DNA of 64,000 nt from Bacillus methanolicus (lineage in GTDB: Bacteria > Bacillota > Bacilli > Bacillales > Cytobacillaceae), in NCBI RefSeq assembly GCF_008764295.1, contig NZ_VTQX01000012.1:1-64000 (forward strand), written 5' to 3'. The notes beneath the pieces are model-generated. The model was given only the letters and a program-made list of their open reading frames with translations, made no database searches and was not told the origin of the DNA. This document shows positions 37,921 to 49,141 of this stretch, piece by piece. The number at the start of each line of letters is the position of its first letter. Position 1 is the first letter of the stretch. A program made the translations under genes and the position numbers.

Positions 37921-38803
37921 GGCTCATATCCTCCTTTGCCTGTAAAATCGGAAAGCCGAGCTTTTCCCTTTCCTCATAAAATGTTTTCGCGATTTTCCTC
38001 GCTAAATTGCGACAGCGACCAATATATCCAGTTCGTTCTGTAACCGAAATAGCCCCTTTAGCATCTAACAGGTTGAACGTATGGGAGCATTTTAGCACAT
38101 AATCATAGGCTGGATGAACAAGACCTTCGTCCATCTGACGATGTGCTTCCTTCTCATAAATATTGAATAAATGAAAGAGCATTTCAGTGTCCGATGTTTC
38201 AAATGTATACTTAGAATGCTCGAACTCAGGCTGAAGGAAAATATCTCTCACCGTAAATCCTTCTGTCCACTCTAGATCAAAAACATTTTCCTTTTCTTGA
38301 ATGTAAGAAGCTAAACGCTCAATTCCATAAGTAATCTCAACAGAAACAGGCTTACATTCTAAACCACCAACTTGTTGAAAATACGTAAACTGAGTAATTT
38401 CCATACCATCAAGCCATACTTCCCAGCCTAGACCAGCACAGCCAAGGGATGGATTTTCCCAATTGTCCTCAACAAAACGAATATCATGCTCTAACGGATT
38501 AATTCCTAATGCCTTTAAAGAGTCTAAGTAAAGCTCTTGTATATTATCTGGCGAAGGTTTCATAATCACCTGAAATTGATGGTGCTGATAAAGACGATTT
38601 GGATTTTCTCCGTAACGTCCATCTGCTGGTCGACGAGATGGTTCAACATAAGCTACATTCCAAGGCTCTGGGCCGATTGCACGCAGGAAAGTATACGGAC
38701 TCATCGTCCCGGCTCCTTTTTCAACATCGTAAGCTTGCATGAGAATGCAACCTTGATTAGACCAGTGCTTTTGTAACGTTAAAATCATGTTTTGAATATT
38801 CAT
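37913..38803 (-). CDS. glyQ: Glycyl-tRNA synthetase, alpha subunit
   Basis: 296 residues. Class II synthetase catalytic core with [36 protein letters not shown] and FTYFQQVGG, the motifs of GlyQ. Begins [14 protein letters not shown]. Starts after GGAAGGGAAGAAACAATG, just past the T-box terminator. Forms glycyl-adenylate and charges tRNA-Gly with GlyS. Confidence 0.97.
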   Translation of the reverse strand: MNIQNMILTLQKHWSNQGCILMQAYDVEKGAGTMSPYTFLRAIGPEPWNVAYVEPSRRPADGRYGENPNRLYQHHQFQVIMKPSPDNIQELYLDSLKALGINPLEHDIRFVEDNWENPSLGCAGLGWEVWLDGMEITQFTYFQQVGGLECKPVSVEITYGIERLASYIQEKENVFDLEWTEGFTVRDIFLQPEFEHSKYTFETSDTEMLFHLFNIYEKEAHRQMDEGLVHPAYDYVLKCSHTFNLLDAKGAISVTERTGYIGRCRNLARKIAKTFYEEREKLGFPILQAKEDMSHE

Positions 38804-38843
38804 TGTTTCTTCCCTTCCTTCTCATTTTCTCGCATATAGAAAC

Positions 38844-39066
38844 AAAAAACTCCCGTTCCCTATGCTTTAGTAAGCATAGGGACGAGAGTTTACCCGCGGT
38901 TCCACCCTATTTGCTGCCATTGCTATTGCTATTGATGACAGCCACTTTCAAACGAACGCTCCGGAACGCCCTTCCTTAACGCCCTATCTCCTAGCTTACA
39001 CCATCCTAGGATCGCTTTCATAGAGAAATGTTAAGTACTCTTTTCCTTCTTCGCGTATTGTAATTT
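38844..39066 (-). promoter_or_regulatory. T-box leader controlling glyQS
   Basis: The minus-strand leader ends in AGGGTGGAACCGCGGG at 38908-38893, the invariant T-box sequence. It is followed by a terminator (stem ACTCTCGTCCCTATGC pairing with GCATAGGGAACGGGAGT, then TTTTTT, 38890-38844). The T-box and the left arm of the terminator can form the alternative antiterminator. Stem I lies further upstream (39040-38950), with the AGAGUAC motif and several GGC triplets; I cannot say which is the specifier. Uncharged tRNA-Gly should allow readthrough into glyQS. Confidence 0.93.
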
Positions 39067-39072
39067 TCAATT

Positions 39073-39101
39073 ATAATATCGAAAAACAAAAAAAATGTCA
39101 A
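39073..39101 (-). promoter_or_regulatory. SigA-type promoter of glyQS
   Basis: TTGACA at 39101-39096 and TATTAT at 39078-39073 with a 17-bp spacer made mostly of T. Predicted start is about 39066, so the leader is about 260 bases before glyQ. Confidence 0.85.
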
Positions 39102-39333
39102 TGATTCATCACCTATAACTGCTCATCAAGAAAGCGTCGTTCAGTGAATGAAAGTTGCCTTTTTCGTGCTGAGCACCCTTCTAAACTATAAGGTGATGAA
39201 GCTTATCAGAGATTGTAAAAACCCCATAAGCGGCACCTGCTTTGGTCTGTTTTATTTTTTGGGCTCTGCGCATGAGATAACAGACTTAAACTCAAGTTAA
39301 ATAGCGTAAATAGCCATGCGAAATAACGCATAT

Positions 39334-40095
39334 CTAGCTTTTCTCGTCTAATCCTTTGATTTGATCCATTTGTTTTAAAAATCGTTTTGTTTTTAAATTC
39401 AGACCAGAGTACTCATCATAATAGGCAGATATAATCGTTTTTAGTTCTTTTTTTGTTTCCTCTTTAACGGAAATATTCCCCAATCTTGCAATATCAATGA
39501 AATAAAATAACCGTAAAAGCTGTACAGTTGCTTTTGAAATCTTATAATGATACGGGTCTTTCTCGAGACATTGGTGACAAATAAAGCCTCCTTCTCGAAT
39601 CGAAAAGGAGAACTCACCTTCGGTATTCCCACAAATGGAGCACTGATTAAGCACAGGATATAATCCAAGCATATTAAGAATTTTCATCTCATAAATATTC
39701 ATTAATATCTCCGGATCGACACCCTCGTTCATATAGTTTAGAGTTTGATAAAGAAGTTCAAATAGAAAAGGATTTGGTTTTTTCTCATCTGTAGCTTTGT
39801 CAGTTAAATCAATGATATAACTTGCATAGGCGGTAAGAAAAATATCTTCCTTAATCCCTCTCATTGAGGAAATAATATCCCCTTGTTGAAGATTTCCTAA
39901 ACCTGTACTTTTCTTAATTAAGAAATATCCATATGTAAAAGGTTGAGTGACGGCCGCTAAGCGGCTGTTTGGCTTTTTGGCCCCTCCAGCCATCACACCA
40001 ACCTTTCCCCATTCTCGGGTATATAAAGTGACAACCTTATTCGCTTCTCCATAATGACTTGTTCGAATGACGATGCCCTCGCATTTTTGCAGCAT
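39334..40095 (-). CDS. recO: RecO, DNA repair mediator
   Basis: 253 residues. N-terminal OB fold ([20 protein letters not shown], about 1-80), helical middle and a zinc finger with CSICGN and CHQCLE near 160-185. RecO loads RecA onto SSB-coated single-stranded DNA with RecR. ATG follows a short gap from yqzL. The 230 bases after it contain no clear terminator. Confidence 0.95.
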   Translation of the reverse strand: MLQKCEGIVIRTSHYGEANKVVTLYTREWGKVGVMAGGAKKPNSRLAAVTQPFTYGYFLIKKSTGLGNLQQGDIISSMRGIKEDIFLTAYASYIIDLTDKATDEKKPNPFLFELLYQTLNYMNEGVDPEILMNIYEMKILNMLGLYPVLNQCSICGNTEGEFSFSIREGGFICHQCLEKDPYHYKISKATVQLLRLFYFIDIARLGNISVKEETKKELKTIISAYYDEYSGLNLKTKRFLKQMDQIKGLDEKS

Positions 40096-40129
40096 CGACC
40101 ATCACCATCCATCCTTTAGCAGGACAAAA

Positions 40130-40270
40130 CTAGAGATATGGAAACTTCTCTGCTAGCTCGTTGCTCTGATTTTCGGGTATTTCTTGATTTTCTTTCTCCA
40201 ATTCCTTGTAGAGAAGATACGTGTCAATATTACCTGTCTCTGAAAAGATTCTCCAGGTAAAATCCAACAT
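40130..40270 (-). CDS. yqzL: YqzL, conserved 46-residue protein
   Basis: Too short for most gene finders: 46 residues beginning MLDFTWRIFSETG and ending in KFPYL, with a glutamate- and asparagine-rich middle. ATG at 40270 follows AAAGGTGGGG at good spacing. The position between era and recO and the TWRIFSETGNIDTYLL motif are those of B. subtilis YqzL. Function unknown; probably translated with recO. Confidence 0.85.
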   Translation of the reverse strand: MLDFTWRIFSETGNIDTYLLYKELEKENQEIPENQSNELAEKFPYL

Positions 40271-40489
40271 CAAAAACCCCACCTTTCAATTTTTCGACTA
40301 GCAATTACTATCCCAAATCCTTAACCTTATCATAGCCCTGACATCTAAATTTCATGTTACATAAATATTGTTAAAACGACCAATACATAGGGAGCGCTCA
40401 CGCTCACCTGCCAGTTTTTTAGACAAGTAAATATTTCGAAACATGCATATTCTAATGGCTTACATAATAATTTAGAAAAAAGAAGAATG

Positions 40490-41804
<1,315 letters not shown>

Positions 41805-42114
41805 TTACTACTTCCTTTCATAACGAAGACTGCTACTTCCTATATTTTACCGTATTCTTGCCAAGATTTCATTAATTGTTGCAAAATTGTAATAAAAAAA
41901 TTAGAATTTTCTAAAAACTTGACCTTACGGGTAAAATATATGTGATGTTATTTTAGCGGTTTCTGGAACGAGATGCAAAAAAGAAAAGACTATTTGCGAA
42001 GTTCTCATAAAAAAAATGGATGAACGAGCGGCATAATTACTGATATTATTCTTATGGTTCTCTCTCGATAATCCTTCAAAGCTGCTCGCTAGCGGGCCTT
42101 CTTAAAAAAAATTG
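41805..42114. other. Intergenic region, no gene found
   Basis: 310 AT-rich bases upstream of cdd. A TTGACC near 41929 on the plus strand has no good -10 partner and no gene after it. A 16-codon frame starting MQKRKDY there lacks support. AAGCTGCTCGCTAGCGGGC (42077-42096) is a weak dyad. Confidence 0.4.
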
Positions 42115-42429
42115 CTAATAGCTTTCTTCTTTTTTTCCATAAATTTCATAAGCAAAATATCCAATTAATAAACCTAGTCCAGCACCAATAGTGATGGTGA
42201 ATAATAAAGAGAGCGGAGAAAACATGCTAATAATTATACCAAGAGCAGAACCAAACATCATACCAAGTGGAATTAAACTATCTAATAAATTTTGAGCACT
42301 TTTTGATTTCTTCTTACTCAAAGTATTTTTTTTATATTTATGCTTCATTCTTACCACTACAAATATGCCAATCCCACTCACAATGATTAGAGGGAATAAA
42401 ATACTTCCGATTTCCAAAACGAATCCCAT
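42115..42429 (-). CDS. Hypothetical small membrane protein
   Basis: 104 residues. One membrane helix near 6-26, a lysine-rich loop (MKHKYKKNTLSKKKSK), then two more helices with glycine-rich faces at about 50-68 and 75-95. ATG follows GGAGGGAGC, a strong ribosome binding site. No family recognised; not in the B. subtilis cluster. Probably a real single gene. Confidence 0.7.
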   Translation of the reverse strand: MGFVLEIGSILFPLIIVSGIGIFVVVRMKHKYKKNTLSKKKSKSAQNLLDSLIPLGMMFGSALGIIISMFSPLSLLFTITIGAGLGLLIGYFAYEIYGKKEESY

Positions 42430-42732
42430 CCTAGCTCCCTCCTTTATTTTTCATTTTAGCATAGTTACTTAGTGAATATTTTAATTGCTTAGAACATTCT
42501 TATATAAATTTTTATTGGAACGAGAAGTTTTCATACTTTGACAACTATCGGAACCTTAAGAGTTTCCCTTACGCGTCTACCAGCCTTCTATGCCAACTAC
42601 ATTGCTTGGTTTTCATGAATTTTTTTGAAGCTAGCTAGCTCAGTAATCCAAAGGGCTCCCCCTATCATCATGACCAGGTAACTATTTAGGAGCAGTAGAG
42701 AAAGTACAGCGCTTCAACTAAATATGCGGCAA
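42430..42732. other. Intergenic region, no gene found
   Basis: About 300 bases before the dgkA terminator. No credible frame or structure; GAAGCTAGCTAGCTC near 42628 is a short palindrome. Confidence 0.4.
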
Positions 42733-42760
42733 AAAAACCTGTAGGCATCTACAGGTTTTT
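42733..42760 (-). terminator. Terminator of the pgpH-ybeY-dgkA operon
   Basis: AAAAACCTGTAG, loop GCAT, CTACAGGTTTTT: a perfect 12-bp stem with A and T tails, eight bases after the dgkA stop. Confidence 0.92.
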
Positions 42761-42768
42761 CTAAGCTT

Positions 42769-43155
42769 TCATCCAATTAGTTTTGGTAAAAAGATAATTA
42801 ATCCGATAATAATGGACAGTAACGCATAGACCATGACAGCTCCAGCAGCGACATCCTTCGCTTGTTTGGCGAGTGGGTGGTAATCACCCGTCGCCAGATC
42901 CACTAATCTCTCTAATGCTGTGTTGATTAGCTCTAACGAAATAACCCCACCGACAGCAATTAATACGAATAGCCATTCTAAAGCAGTGATTTTTAGAACA
43001 AATCCTGTACCGATAACAAGAATAGAAATCCACATATGAATTCTCATATTTCTTTCTGTCATTATCGTATGCTTTATTCCTTCAAAGGCATAGCTAAATG
43101 ATTGGCGGACACCTTTTGCTTTGAACGGGCGCTTATCTCTGTAATCCGTATTCAT
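42769..43155 (-). CDS. dgkA: Undecaprenol/diacylglycerol kinase
   Basis: 128 residues with three membrane helices and the DgkA signature [13 protein letters not shown]. In Gram-positive bacteria this protein mainly phosphorylates undecaprenol rather than diacylglycerol, feeding lipid carrier to the wall pathway. A soluble N-terminal stretch ([19 protein letters not shown]) precedes the first helix. Overlaps ybeY by 23 bases. Confidence 0.93.
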   Translation of the reverse strand: MNTDYRDKRPFKAKGVRQSFSYAFEGIKHTIMTERNMRIHMWISILVIGTGFVLKITALEWLFVLIAVGGVISLELINTALERLVDLATGDYHPLAKQAKDVAAGAVMVYALLSIIIGLIIFLPKLIG

Positions 43156-43603
43156 CTAAAATGACCCTTTGTCGAGCAAACATTTTTTTCTCGTCCTCTT
43201 CATTCTCATGATCATACCCTAATAAATGAAGGAGGCCATGCACCGCAAGAAAGCCAATTTCCCGCTCAAAGCTATGACCATATTCCTCTGCCTGTTCGTG
43301 TGCTTTTTTAATCGAAATAATGATATCTCCCAGCACTCGAGGAAGTTCGTTTCCACTTACTTGAATTTCTCCTTCTCCCATCTCTTCTAAGGCAAAAGAA
43401 ATCACATCTGTAGGATAATCTTTACCGCGATACTCACGATTTATTTCTTGAATTCTTTCATTCGTTACAAAGGTAACCGAAAGCTCGCTCCCCGCTTCCA
43501 CCATTTCTTTGCTCGCCGCAAATTGCAATAAATCTTCAAGCTGATCGGTCAGCTTCTCTCCTACTTCATTCGTTTCATCTAAAAAATCAATATTCAAACT
43601 CAT
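43133..43603 (-). CDS. ybeY: YbeY, rRNA maturation endoribonuclease
   Basis: 156 residues. The zinc site [11 protein letters not shown] (three histidines) is intact, after [10 protein letters not shown]. It trims 16S rRNA ends and takes part in ribosome quality control. Placed between pgpH and dgkA and overlapping both, a conserved arrangement. Confidence 0.95.
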   Translation of the reverse strand: MSLNIDFLDETNEVGEKLTDQLEDLLQFAASKEMVEAGSELSVTFVTNERIQEINREYRGKDYPTDVISFALEEMGEGEIQVSGNELPRVLGDIIISIKKAHEQAEEYGHSFEREIGFLAVHGLLHLLGYDHENEEDEKKMFARQRVILDEYGLQR

Positions 43604-45786
43604 GCTTGCTTCACCTTCTGTTTAGTCATTTCTGGGTACTCAATGCGCGAATGGAAGATCCCTTTCAATGTTTCACATAACGTATTGGCTACTATTTCTA
43701 ATTCCTTTAAAGTTAGATCACATTCATTTAATTGTCCATCCTGCAAGCGATCAGCAATAATATTACGAACTAGACCTTCAATTTGTTCAGGATTCGGACT
43801 TGCCATGGAACGGACGGCTGCTTCAACACTATCAGCAATACCTATGATAGCCGTTTCCTTCGTCTGGGCCTTTGGACCAGGATAACGATAATCCTTCTCT
43901 TCAACCTCCAATCCGTTCTCTTTTGCTTTATGGTAAAAGAATTTTAATAAAGTCGTACCATGGTGCTGTTCTGCGATATCAATAATTTCCTTCGGAAGCT
44001 TATATTTACGTAAAATCTCCGCGCCATCAGTCGCATGCGCAATAATAATATTCTTGCTTGTCTGCGGAGGCAAACGATCATGAGGATTTTCGATATTCAT
44101 TTGATTTTCTATAAAAAACTGGGGTCTATTTGTCTTACCAATGTCATGATAATAACAGCCCACACGTGCTAAAAGTCCATTGGCTCCTATTGCTTCACAA
44201 GCAGATTCCGATAAATTCGCCACCATCACACTATGATGATAAGTACCAGGTGCCTCTGTTAATATTTTCCTTAACAATGGATGATTAGGGTTCGACAATT
44301 CAATTAATCGCATCGTTGATAAAATTCCGAAGCCTGCTTCAAAAAATGGTAAAAGCCCAATCGTTAATACTGCAGACGCAATCCCCGAAATAAATGCAGC
44401 TACAAAGTAAAATGTATACTCAAGAGCGTTATAATGAGCATTTTGCATAAACACTAATGCGAATATAACCATTAAATTAATAGCTGAAATAAACAGGCCC
44501 GCTTGTAAAATTTTCGATCTTTGATTTTGCTTGCTTAAAAATAGGATGCCTGCAATTCCACTGCAAAGCAAGTAAATCCCAACATGAAAATTTAGTGCTG
44601 ACGTCACTCCTTCATTGAAAATGATCGTCGCACAAAGAGAAATTGATACTGTCCATAAAAGGGCTAGGCGCTCATCAATTAATATCTTTAATAGCATTGC
44701 ACCCATCGCAACAGGAAATACATAACCTATTTCCGAGTATTCAAGCTGAATAAGACTAATTCCCTTTAATAATAAAATTGAGAAAATAAAAATAATGCTA
44801 AAAAGCAAAAGATAATTTTGCCTCGTTTCTCCCTTGAGCTTTAGCTCGTAAAAATAATAATATAAAGCAGTCAGCAAAATAATGATAAACAAACCAAGGC
44901 CGATAAATGGAAGAAGTGAGTTTTCATTATCCAATAAGCCAACGAGCTCTAGCTGACGATAAATTTCTGGGTTGATGAGCTGATTTTCTTCAACAATAAT
45001 TTGCCCCTGCAAAATTTTCACAGGCTCTACACTTTCTCTTGCCTGTTGTCTTAGTTCCTGTGTTGCCTCGACATCAAAAAACTCATTTTGCATGATAGCG
45101 TAACGTCCAAGTTCAATTACAGCATTTTTTAAATTGCTTTCTAAGTTTGTATATCTTAATTCATCTTCCACCCTTTTTTTAGCATTCTCGACTTCATCGG
45201 CGGGAATTTTATTTTTCATAATATTATTAATTGCTGTTACTGTTAAATCTTTGGCAATGGAGAGGTCTGCCGTCGATGTCGAAACGAGGGCTGTAAAAGT
45301 TGCATCTGATACATCATTGGCAACATCTTCCGTTAAACGTTCCTTTAGCATGTCAATCTTTTCGCTAGTCGTTACCGATTGATTTGGAGTGGATCCATTG
45401 CCAGTACTATTATTAGCAGCACCCTCTTCCAAATCCGTATTTGGTGCCTCTAACTCTTTTTTTAAGGCGAGTGAAGAATCAAAAATCGAAGTAATGAGAT
45501 CGACTCGATTTTCATTAATTTCTTTTTTTAACACATAGACATCCGCCACTTGTTCTTCTGCAGCTTCGCGCTTCCTTTCAGTACTTTCTCGATCCGAGAC
45601 TGTCACCGGAGACCGAATTGCTTCAGTTGCAACAGAGAAAAGGTTTAGATTCAGCTTTTCAGGCTTAACATTACTATACATGACGAGGTATAAAACAAAG
45701 CCCAAAATTAGGAATAATGCTACTCTAAAGAATGTAATATCTAATAAATTGCGAATTTTGGCTAATTGTCGCTGAAATTTCTCCAT
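43600..45786 (-). CDS. pgpH: PgpH-type 7TM-HD cyclic-di-AMP phosphodiesterase
   Basis: 728 residues. One membrane helix at about 18-40, a 240-residue extracytoplasmic sensor domain (7TMR-HDED), a bundle of seven helices to about 480, then an HD domain with [11 protein letters not shown] and YYHDIGK (HH..HD metal ligands) and HHGTT. B. subtilis yqfF (PgpH) degrades c-di-AMP. Serine/threonine/asparagine-rich insert near 110-125 ([13 protein letters not shown]) is a flexible linker. First gene of its operon. Confidence 0.94.
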   Translation of the reverse strand: MEKFQRQLAKIRNLLDITFFRVALFLILGFVLYLVMYSNVKPEKLNLNLFSVATEAIRSPVTVSDRESTERKREAAEEQVADVYVLKKEINENRVDLITSIFDSSLALKKELEAPNTDLEEGAANNSTGNGSTPNQSVTTSEKIDMLKERLTEDVANDVSDATFTALVSTSTADLSIAKDLTVTAINNIMKNKIPADEVENAKKRVEDELRYTNLESNLKNAVIELGRYAIMQNEFFDVEATQELRQQARESVEPVKILQGQIIVEENQLINPEIYRQLELVGLLDNENSLLPFIGLGLFIIILLTALYYYFYELKLKGETRQNYLLLFSIIFIFSILLLKGISLIQLEYSEIGYVFPVAMGAMLLKILIDERLALLWTVSISLCATIIFNEGVTSALNFHVGIYLLCSGIAGILFLSKQNQRSKILQAGLFISAINLMVIFALVFMQNAHYNALEYTFYFVAAFISGIASAVLTIGLLPFFEAGFGILSTMRLIELSNPNHPLLRKILTEAPGTYHHSVMVANLSESACEAIGANGLLARVGCYYHDIGKTNRPQFFIENQMNIENPHDRLPPQTSKNIIIAHATDGAEILRKYKLPKEIIDIAEQHHGTTLLKFFYHKAKENGLEVEEKDYRYPGPKAQTKETAIIGIADSVEAAVRSMASPNPEQIEGLVRNIIADRLQDGQLNECDLTLKELEIVANTLCETLKGIFHSRIEYPEMTKQKVKQA

Positions 45787-46010
45787 TCTATTTCCTCCTA
45801 CATCGTCAAAGTAATGTCAGCAACAAATACTCACTCGTTTTTGAAGCTTAACAAATATCGCCTTATTATATGTATATGGTTTTTATGAGCAAAAATAAAC
45901 ATCGATTCTTGTCATAAAATAGTTCCAAATGAATGGAATAGCCACTCACTTATGAAAATGATAACAGGTTTCCTTCCAAGTTTCACCTATATTTTCTAGT
46001 TTTCGCGATG
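45787..46010. other. Promoter region of pgpH, no gene found
   Basis: About 220 AT-rich bases between pgpH and the phoH terminator. The pgpH ribosome binding site GTAGGAGG is close to the start. No structure seen. Confidence 0.4.
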
Positions 46011-46040
46011 AAAAAAGCCGTTTGGAAAGTCCAAACGGCT
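46011..46040 (-). terminator. Terminator of the yqfC-yqfD-phoH operon
   Basis: AGCCGTTTGG, loop AAAGT on the plus strand, CCAAACGGCT: 10-bp perfect stem, then TTTTTT on the minus strand. Confidence 0.92.
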
Positions 46041-46055
46041 TAGTAGTTAGCGATT

Positions 46056-47009
46056 TTAAGTTTCATATGCTTGGATAATTTTAGCAACCAGCGGATGCCT
46101 CACAACATCGGATTGCTCAAGATGAACCATTCCAACTCCTTTTACATCCTGCAATCTTTTCTCTGCTTCTACAAGTCCTGATTGAACTCCTTTAGGGAGA
46201 TCGATTTGTGTTTTATCACCTGTAATAACCATCTTCGAGCCAAATCCAAGGCGAGTTAGAAACATTTTCATTTGTGCATTTGTCGTATTTTGAGCTTCAT
46301 CCAATATGACATACGCATCATCAAGCGTCCGCCCACGCATATAGGCCAAGGGTGCAATTTCAATCGTTCCTCTGTCAATCATTCTTCCCGTATGCTCAGT
46401 CCCTAAAATATCATGTAAGGCATCATATAACGGCCTTAAATAAGGATCGACCTTTTCTTTCAAATCGCCTGGTAAAAAACCAAGGCTTTCTCCCGCCTCG
46501 ACAGCCGGACGGGTAAGAATAATTCGCTTTACACTTCCATTTTTTAAAGCATGAATCGCCATCACAACCGCTAAATAAGTTTTCCCTGTTCCCGCAGGCC
46601 CAATTCCAAAAACAAGATCATGCTTTTTCATCGCTGCAATATACTGCTGCTGGCCAAGGGTTTTTACACGAATTGATTTTCCCTTTGCATTTTTTGTAAT
46701 TTCTTCTTCATAAATATCCTTAAAATAATTGAGCGTTCCCTTCTTGGCCATTTGAATAGCATACATGACATCGCGACCAGAAATATTGATTCCCTTGCGA
46801 ATGACATAGAGCAGCTGTTCAATGATGTGCGAGACGAGCTCTACATTATTTTCATTCCCAGAGACATGAACTGTTTCGCCCCTAGTAATAATGGACACGT
46901 TTAACTCAGCTTCCAAAATTTTAATATTCGCATCTGAATTGCCAAGTAAAGAAACCGCTTCATTTGGGTTTTCTAATTGTACTTTAATAGTTGTTAATTC
47001 TTCTGTCAT
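46056..47009 (-). CDS. phoH: PhoH family ATPase/helicase-like protein
   Basis: 317 residues. N-terminal KH-like domain to about 110, then a RecA fold with Walker A GPAGTGKTYLA and Walker B/DEAQN box ILDEAQNTT. The name comes from phosphate-starvation induction in E. coli; in Bacillus, synteny with yqfD and ybeY suggests RNA metabolism. The exact substrate is unknown. It starts four bases inside the end of yqfD. Confidence 0.94.
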   Translation of the reverse strand: MTEELTTIKVQLENPNEAVSLLGNSDANIKILEAELNVSIITRGETVHVSGNENNVELVSHIIEQLLYVIRKGINISGRDVMYAIQMAKKGTLNYFKDIYEEEITKNAKGKSIRVKTLGQQQYIAAMKKHDLVFGIGPAGTGKTYLAVVMAIHALKNGSVKRIILTRPAVEAGESLGFLPGDLKEKVDPYLRPLYDALHDILGTEHTGRMIDRGTIEIAPLAYMRGRTLDDAYVILDEAQNTTNAQMKMFLTRLGFGSKMVITGDKTQIDLPKGVQSGLVEAEKRLQDVKGVGMVHLEQSDVVRHPLVAKIIQAYET

Positions 47010-48199
47010 TCCGACTCTCCTTGAATGATGGGGTATGATTTTGCAATATTCTCGATCACTTGGAAATGCATTGATAAATATACTTTACCATTCTGGATTG
47101 TTTGGCGCAAAACTTTTTCTCCCTTAATAGTAGCATCTTCAGGTAAGCCATTTTTTATATCTGTTCTTGCCATTTCTTTTGCTGCTTCAATTGCTTCATC
47201 ATCTTTATATAGTCTTGTTACATGTTCACTCTCTCGATACGTATCCTGAATATAAGTAATTGGCAATTCCCATTTTAAAAATTTAAATTTTTTCTCTTTC
47301 CTTTCTTTTTCAAATGTCTTATAACTATGATCTTTAAAACCCCAAACCGGAATGGAGAAATCCGTAATTTTAAGAAAGTGTTTCCTTAGCTCATTACCAT
47401 TAAACACTTGAAAACTACTTTTTAAAGGTAAAATCACTTCAGACTTGTACCAAATTTCACCATATACTTCTCCCTTAGCTGAAACAGACTTTGTTTGTCC
47501 TTCCTTGCCAATTTGTCCTGATACTAAAAGCTGTCCAGGTTTCACATGATCATGGATATCGACTTTTGGCTGTCCTTCTTCAATAAACATATCTACAATT
47601 ACCGCTTTTTTTGCAGCTACTAAATTTTGCGGCCCGAGCTTCTCTGGCTCCTCCGGAACATTTTTTTCGACCACTTGAAAATGATAGGTTGTCCCCTGCA
47701 ACTCGACACCAACCCATGTTACCTCTTCAATCGCGTTCATTATTGCTCGCTGAATTCCTTCCGGTTCCTCAACGAAGAACTGCAATTGCCCCTTTTTTAA
47801 TCCAATGGCATCCAATTCCTTCCTAATTTTGTGCTCTGTAGCCGGATCGGCCCCCTTTATTTCGATGCCCCAGATCATATTCGATAAAAGGAAAAGGATC
47901 GTTAAAAAAAGAATTGCTCCGGTAAAAAAACCGCTGTTCTTAAAGAGGCGTCGAATTAAAAACGGAAGGCCTGTCCTCTTTAAAAATTTCACCTTACATC
48001 CTGAATTTCTCACCGCTTGCTTCAGCTCTTTCATATCTTTCAATGACATTTTGAAGGTCATTGTCTCTAATCCATGCTTTTTAACGTCCCAAATTAAAAT
48101 TCCATTCCTCGAAAGACGGTTAATGAACCTTTCTAACCCAGTTCCCGTTGCTTTAATCGTAACAATCCCCCAAAAAAAATAGATCCAATGATTTCTCAT
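47006..48199 (-). CDS. yqfD: YqfD, sporulation membrane protein
   Basis: 397 residues with one clear membrane helix near 92-112 (AILFLTILFLLSNMIWG) and a large extracytoplasmic domain. It belongs to the YqfD family of sporulation proteins, in B. subtilis expressed in the mother cell. Overlaps phoH by four bases and follows yqfC. ATG preceded by GGAGGC. Function unresolved. Confidence 0.92.
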   Translation of the reverse strand: MRNHWIYFFWGIVTIKATGTGLERFINRLSRNGILIWDVKKHGLETMTFKMSLKDMKELKQAVRNSGCKVKFLKRTGLPFLIRRLFKNSGFFTGAILFLTILFLLSNMIWGIEIKGADPATEHKIRKELDAIGLKKGQLQFFVEEPEGIQRAIMNAIEEVTWVGVELQGTTYHFQVVEKNVPEEPEKLGPQNLVAAKKAVIVDMFIEEGQPKVDIHDHVKPGQLLVSGQIGKEGQTKSVSAKGEVYGEIWYKSEVILPLKSSFQVFNGNELRKHFLKITDFSIPVWGFKDHSYKTFEKERKEKKFKFLKWELPITYIQDTYRESEHVTRLYKDDEAIEAAKEMARTDIKNGLPEDATIKGEKVLRQTIQNGKVYLSMHFQVIENIAKSYPIIQGESE

Positions 48200-48228
48200 T
48201 TCTTAGCCTCCTGCACTTCTTTTTAACA

Positions 48229-48258
48229 GAAAGGAAATCACCTAGAGGATTTCCTTTC
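48229..48258 (-). other. Hairpin between yqfC and yqfD
   Basis: GAAAGGAAATC and GATTTCCTTTC, 11-bp perfect stem, eight-base loop. The T-run lies on the plus-strand side only, so for the minus-strand operon it is an intercistronic hairpin rather than a terminator. Confidence 0.55.
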
Positions 48259-48264
48259 CCTTTT

Positions 48265-48549
48265 TTATTCCTTCAAAAAAAGAACTTGATCAATTTTTCC
48301 TTCTAGAAGGATCTCTTCTGGAAGAATCGTTTTTATAACAAATGCCTTTCCTTTTACTAATAATTGTCCTTGCTTTAAAAGGAGTCTAACTTCCTTGTCA
48401 GAAAATGCTATCAATCCCCGGTGGTTCTCAATGTATATGTGAATTTGACCGATCATCGTTATTCGGGGTAGGTCCATCATGACATCTTGAGGAAGCTCCA
48501 TTTGTGTTGTCATCCAGCTTTTTATGCGATGTCCCCACTTTTTTGCCAT
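48265..48549 (-). CDS. yqfC: YqfC, sporulation protein
   Basis: 94 residues, YqfC family (DLPRITMIGQIHIYIENHRG), a companion of YqfD in spore-formers. A start seven codons upstream exists but the ribosome binding site AAAGGGGG lies within it, ten bases before ATG 48549. That site is buried in the 3' arm of a 21-bp hairpin and the T-run touches the ATG, so translation should depend on a transcript that begins after the 5' arm. Confidence 0.88.
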   Translation of the reverse strand: MAKKWGHRIKSWMTTQMELPQDVMMDLPRITMIGQIHIYIENHRGLIAFSDKEVRLLLKQGQLLVKGKAFVIKTILPEEILLEGKIDQVLFLKE

Positions 48550-48599
48550 AAAAAAAGAACCCCCTTTCATCTCATATTTATGAGATGAAAGGGGGTTCT
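48550..48599 (-). terminator. 21-bp terminator hairpin containing the yqfC ribosome binding site
   Basis: AGAACCCCCTTTCATCTCATA on the minus strand pairs perfectly with its complement over 21 bp around a two-base loop, followed by TTTTTTT and at once by the yqfC ATG. It ends the yqeZ-floA transcript. Confidence 0.93.
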
Positions 48600-48610
48600 A
48601 GCACTTCTTT

Positions 48611-49087
48611 TTATCGCGAGCGAAAGTTCATGGAACGATGAGGCTTCTTCGCTCTTGGCGGACCAAGTATTTCAGACCAAATAATCGCATCCGCCAGTTT
48701 TTCCCCTTCAACCTTGAAGGTTCGGCCGCTTTTAGCAACACTTTCCATCAATGGCTGTGATTGTTCATTTATACGACTTAGCGTATTCATTCTACTTACT
48801 TTATCAGCGTACTGTTCTTGCTGTTTTTTCAAAGCGGCAATTTTTGCTTCTGCCTCTTTTTTTGTATCCACGTATTCATTATAAATCGGCTTGGCTGGTG
48901 CCTCTTCTACAAGCTCTCTAAATACCTCAGCCATCGGGTTTGAAGGTGGAGGATTCTCAGTGCTTGTCGTTGAAGCTTGCCTTGTAGGTTTCTTATTCGC
49001 CGGTTTTTCTTTGTTTGTTTTAAACATCGACGAAAGGATTCCTAAAAGGATAATCAGTATAAAAGGGTTATCTAATAAGAATTGCAA
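48611..49087 (-). CDS. Hypothetical protein after floA
   Basis: 158 residues. An N-terminal hydrophobic helix (about 4-22) is followed by a Thr/Pro/Ser-rich linker (STTSTENPPPSNP), a helical coiled region from about 70 to 100 and a final basic tail. Not recognised as a named family, though it takes the place of B. subtilis yqfB. Likely anchored in the membrane next to FloA and NfeD. ATG follows GGGAGGTAGC. Confidence 0.8.
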   Translation of the reverse strand: MQFLLDNPFILIILLGILSSMFKTNKEKPANKKPTRQASTTSTENPPPSNPMAEVFRELVEEAPAKPIYNEYVDTKKEAEAKIAALKKQQEQYADKVSRMNTLSRINEQSQPLMESVAKSGRTFKVEGEKLADAIIWSEILGPPRAKKPHRSMNFRSR

Positions 49088-49141
49088 GAGAGGCTACCTC
49101 CCTTCTTTAATTAGGAGCCGTTTTTCTTTCTGGCACTTCAT

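Noticed and set aside
41929-42030. Small RNA or short peptide from a TTGACC promoter
   Set aside because: No acceptable -10 element, no terminator, and the 16-codon frame has no ribosome binding site.
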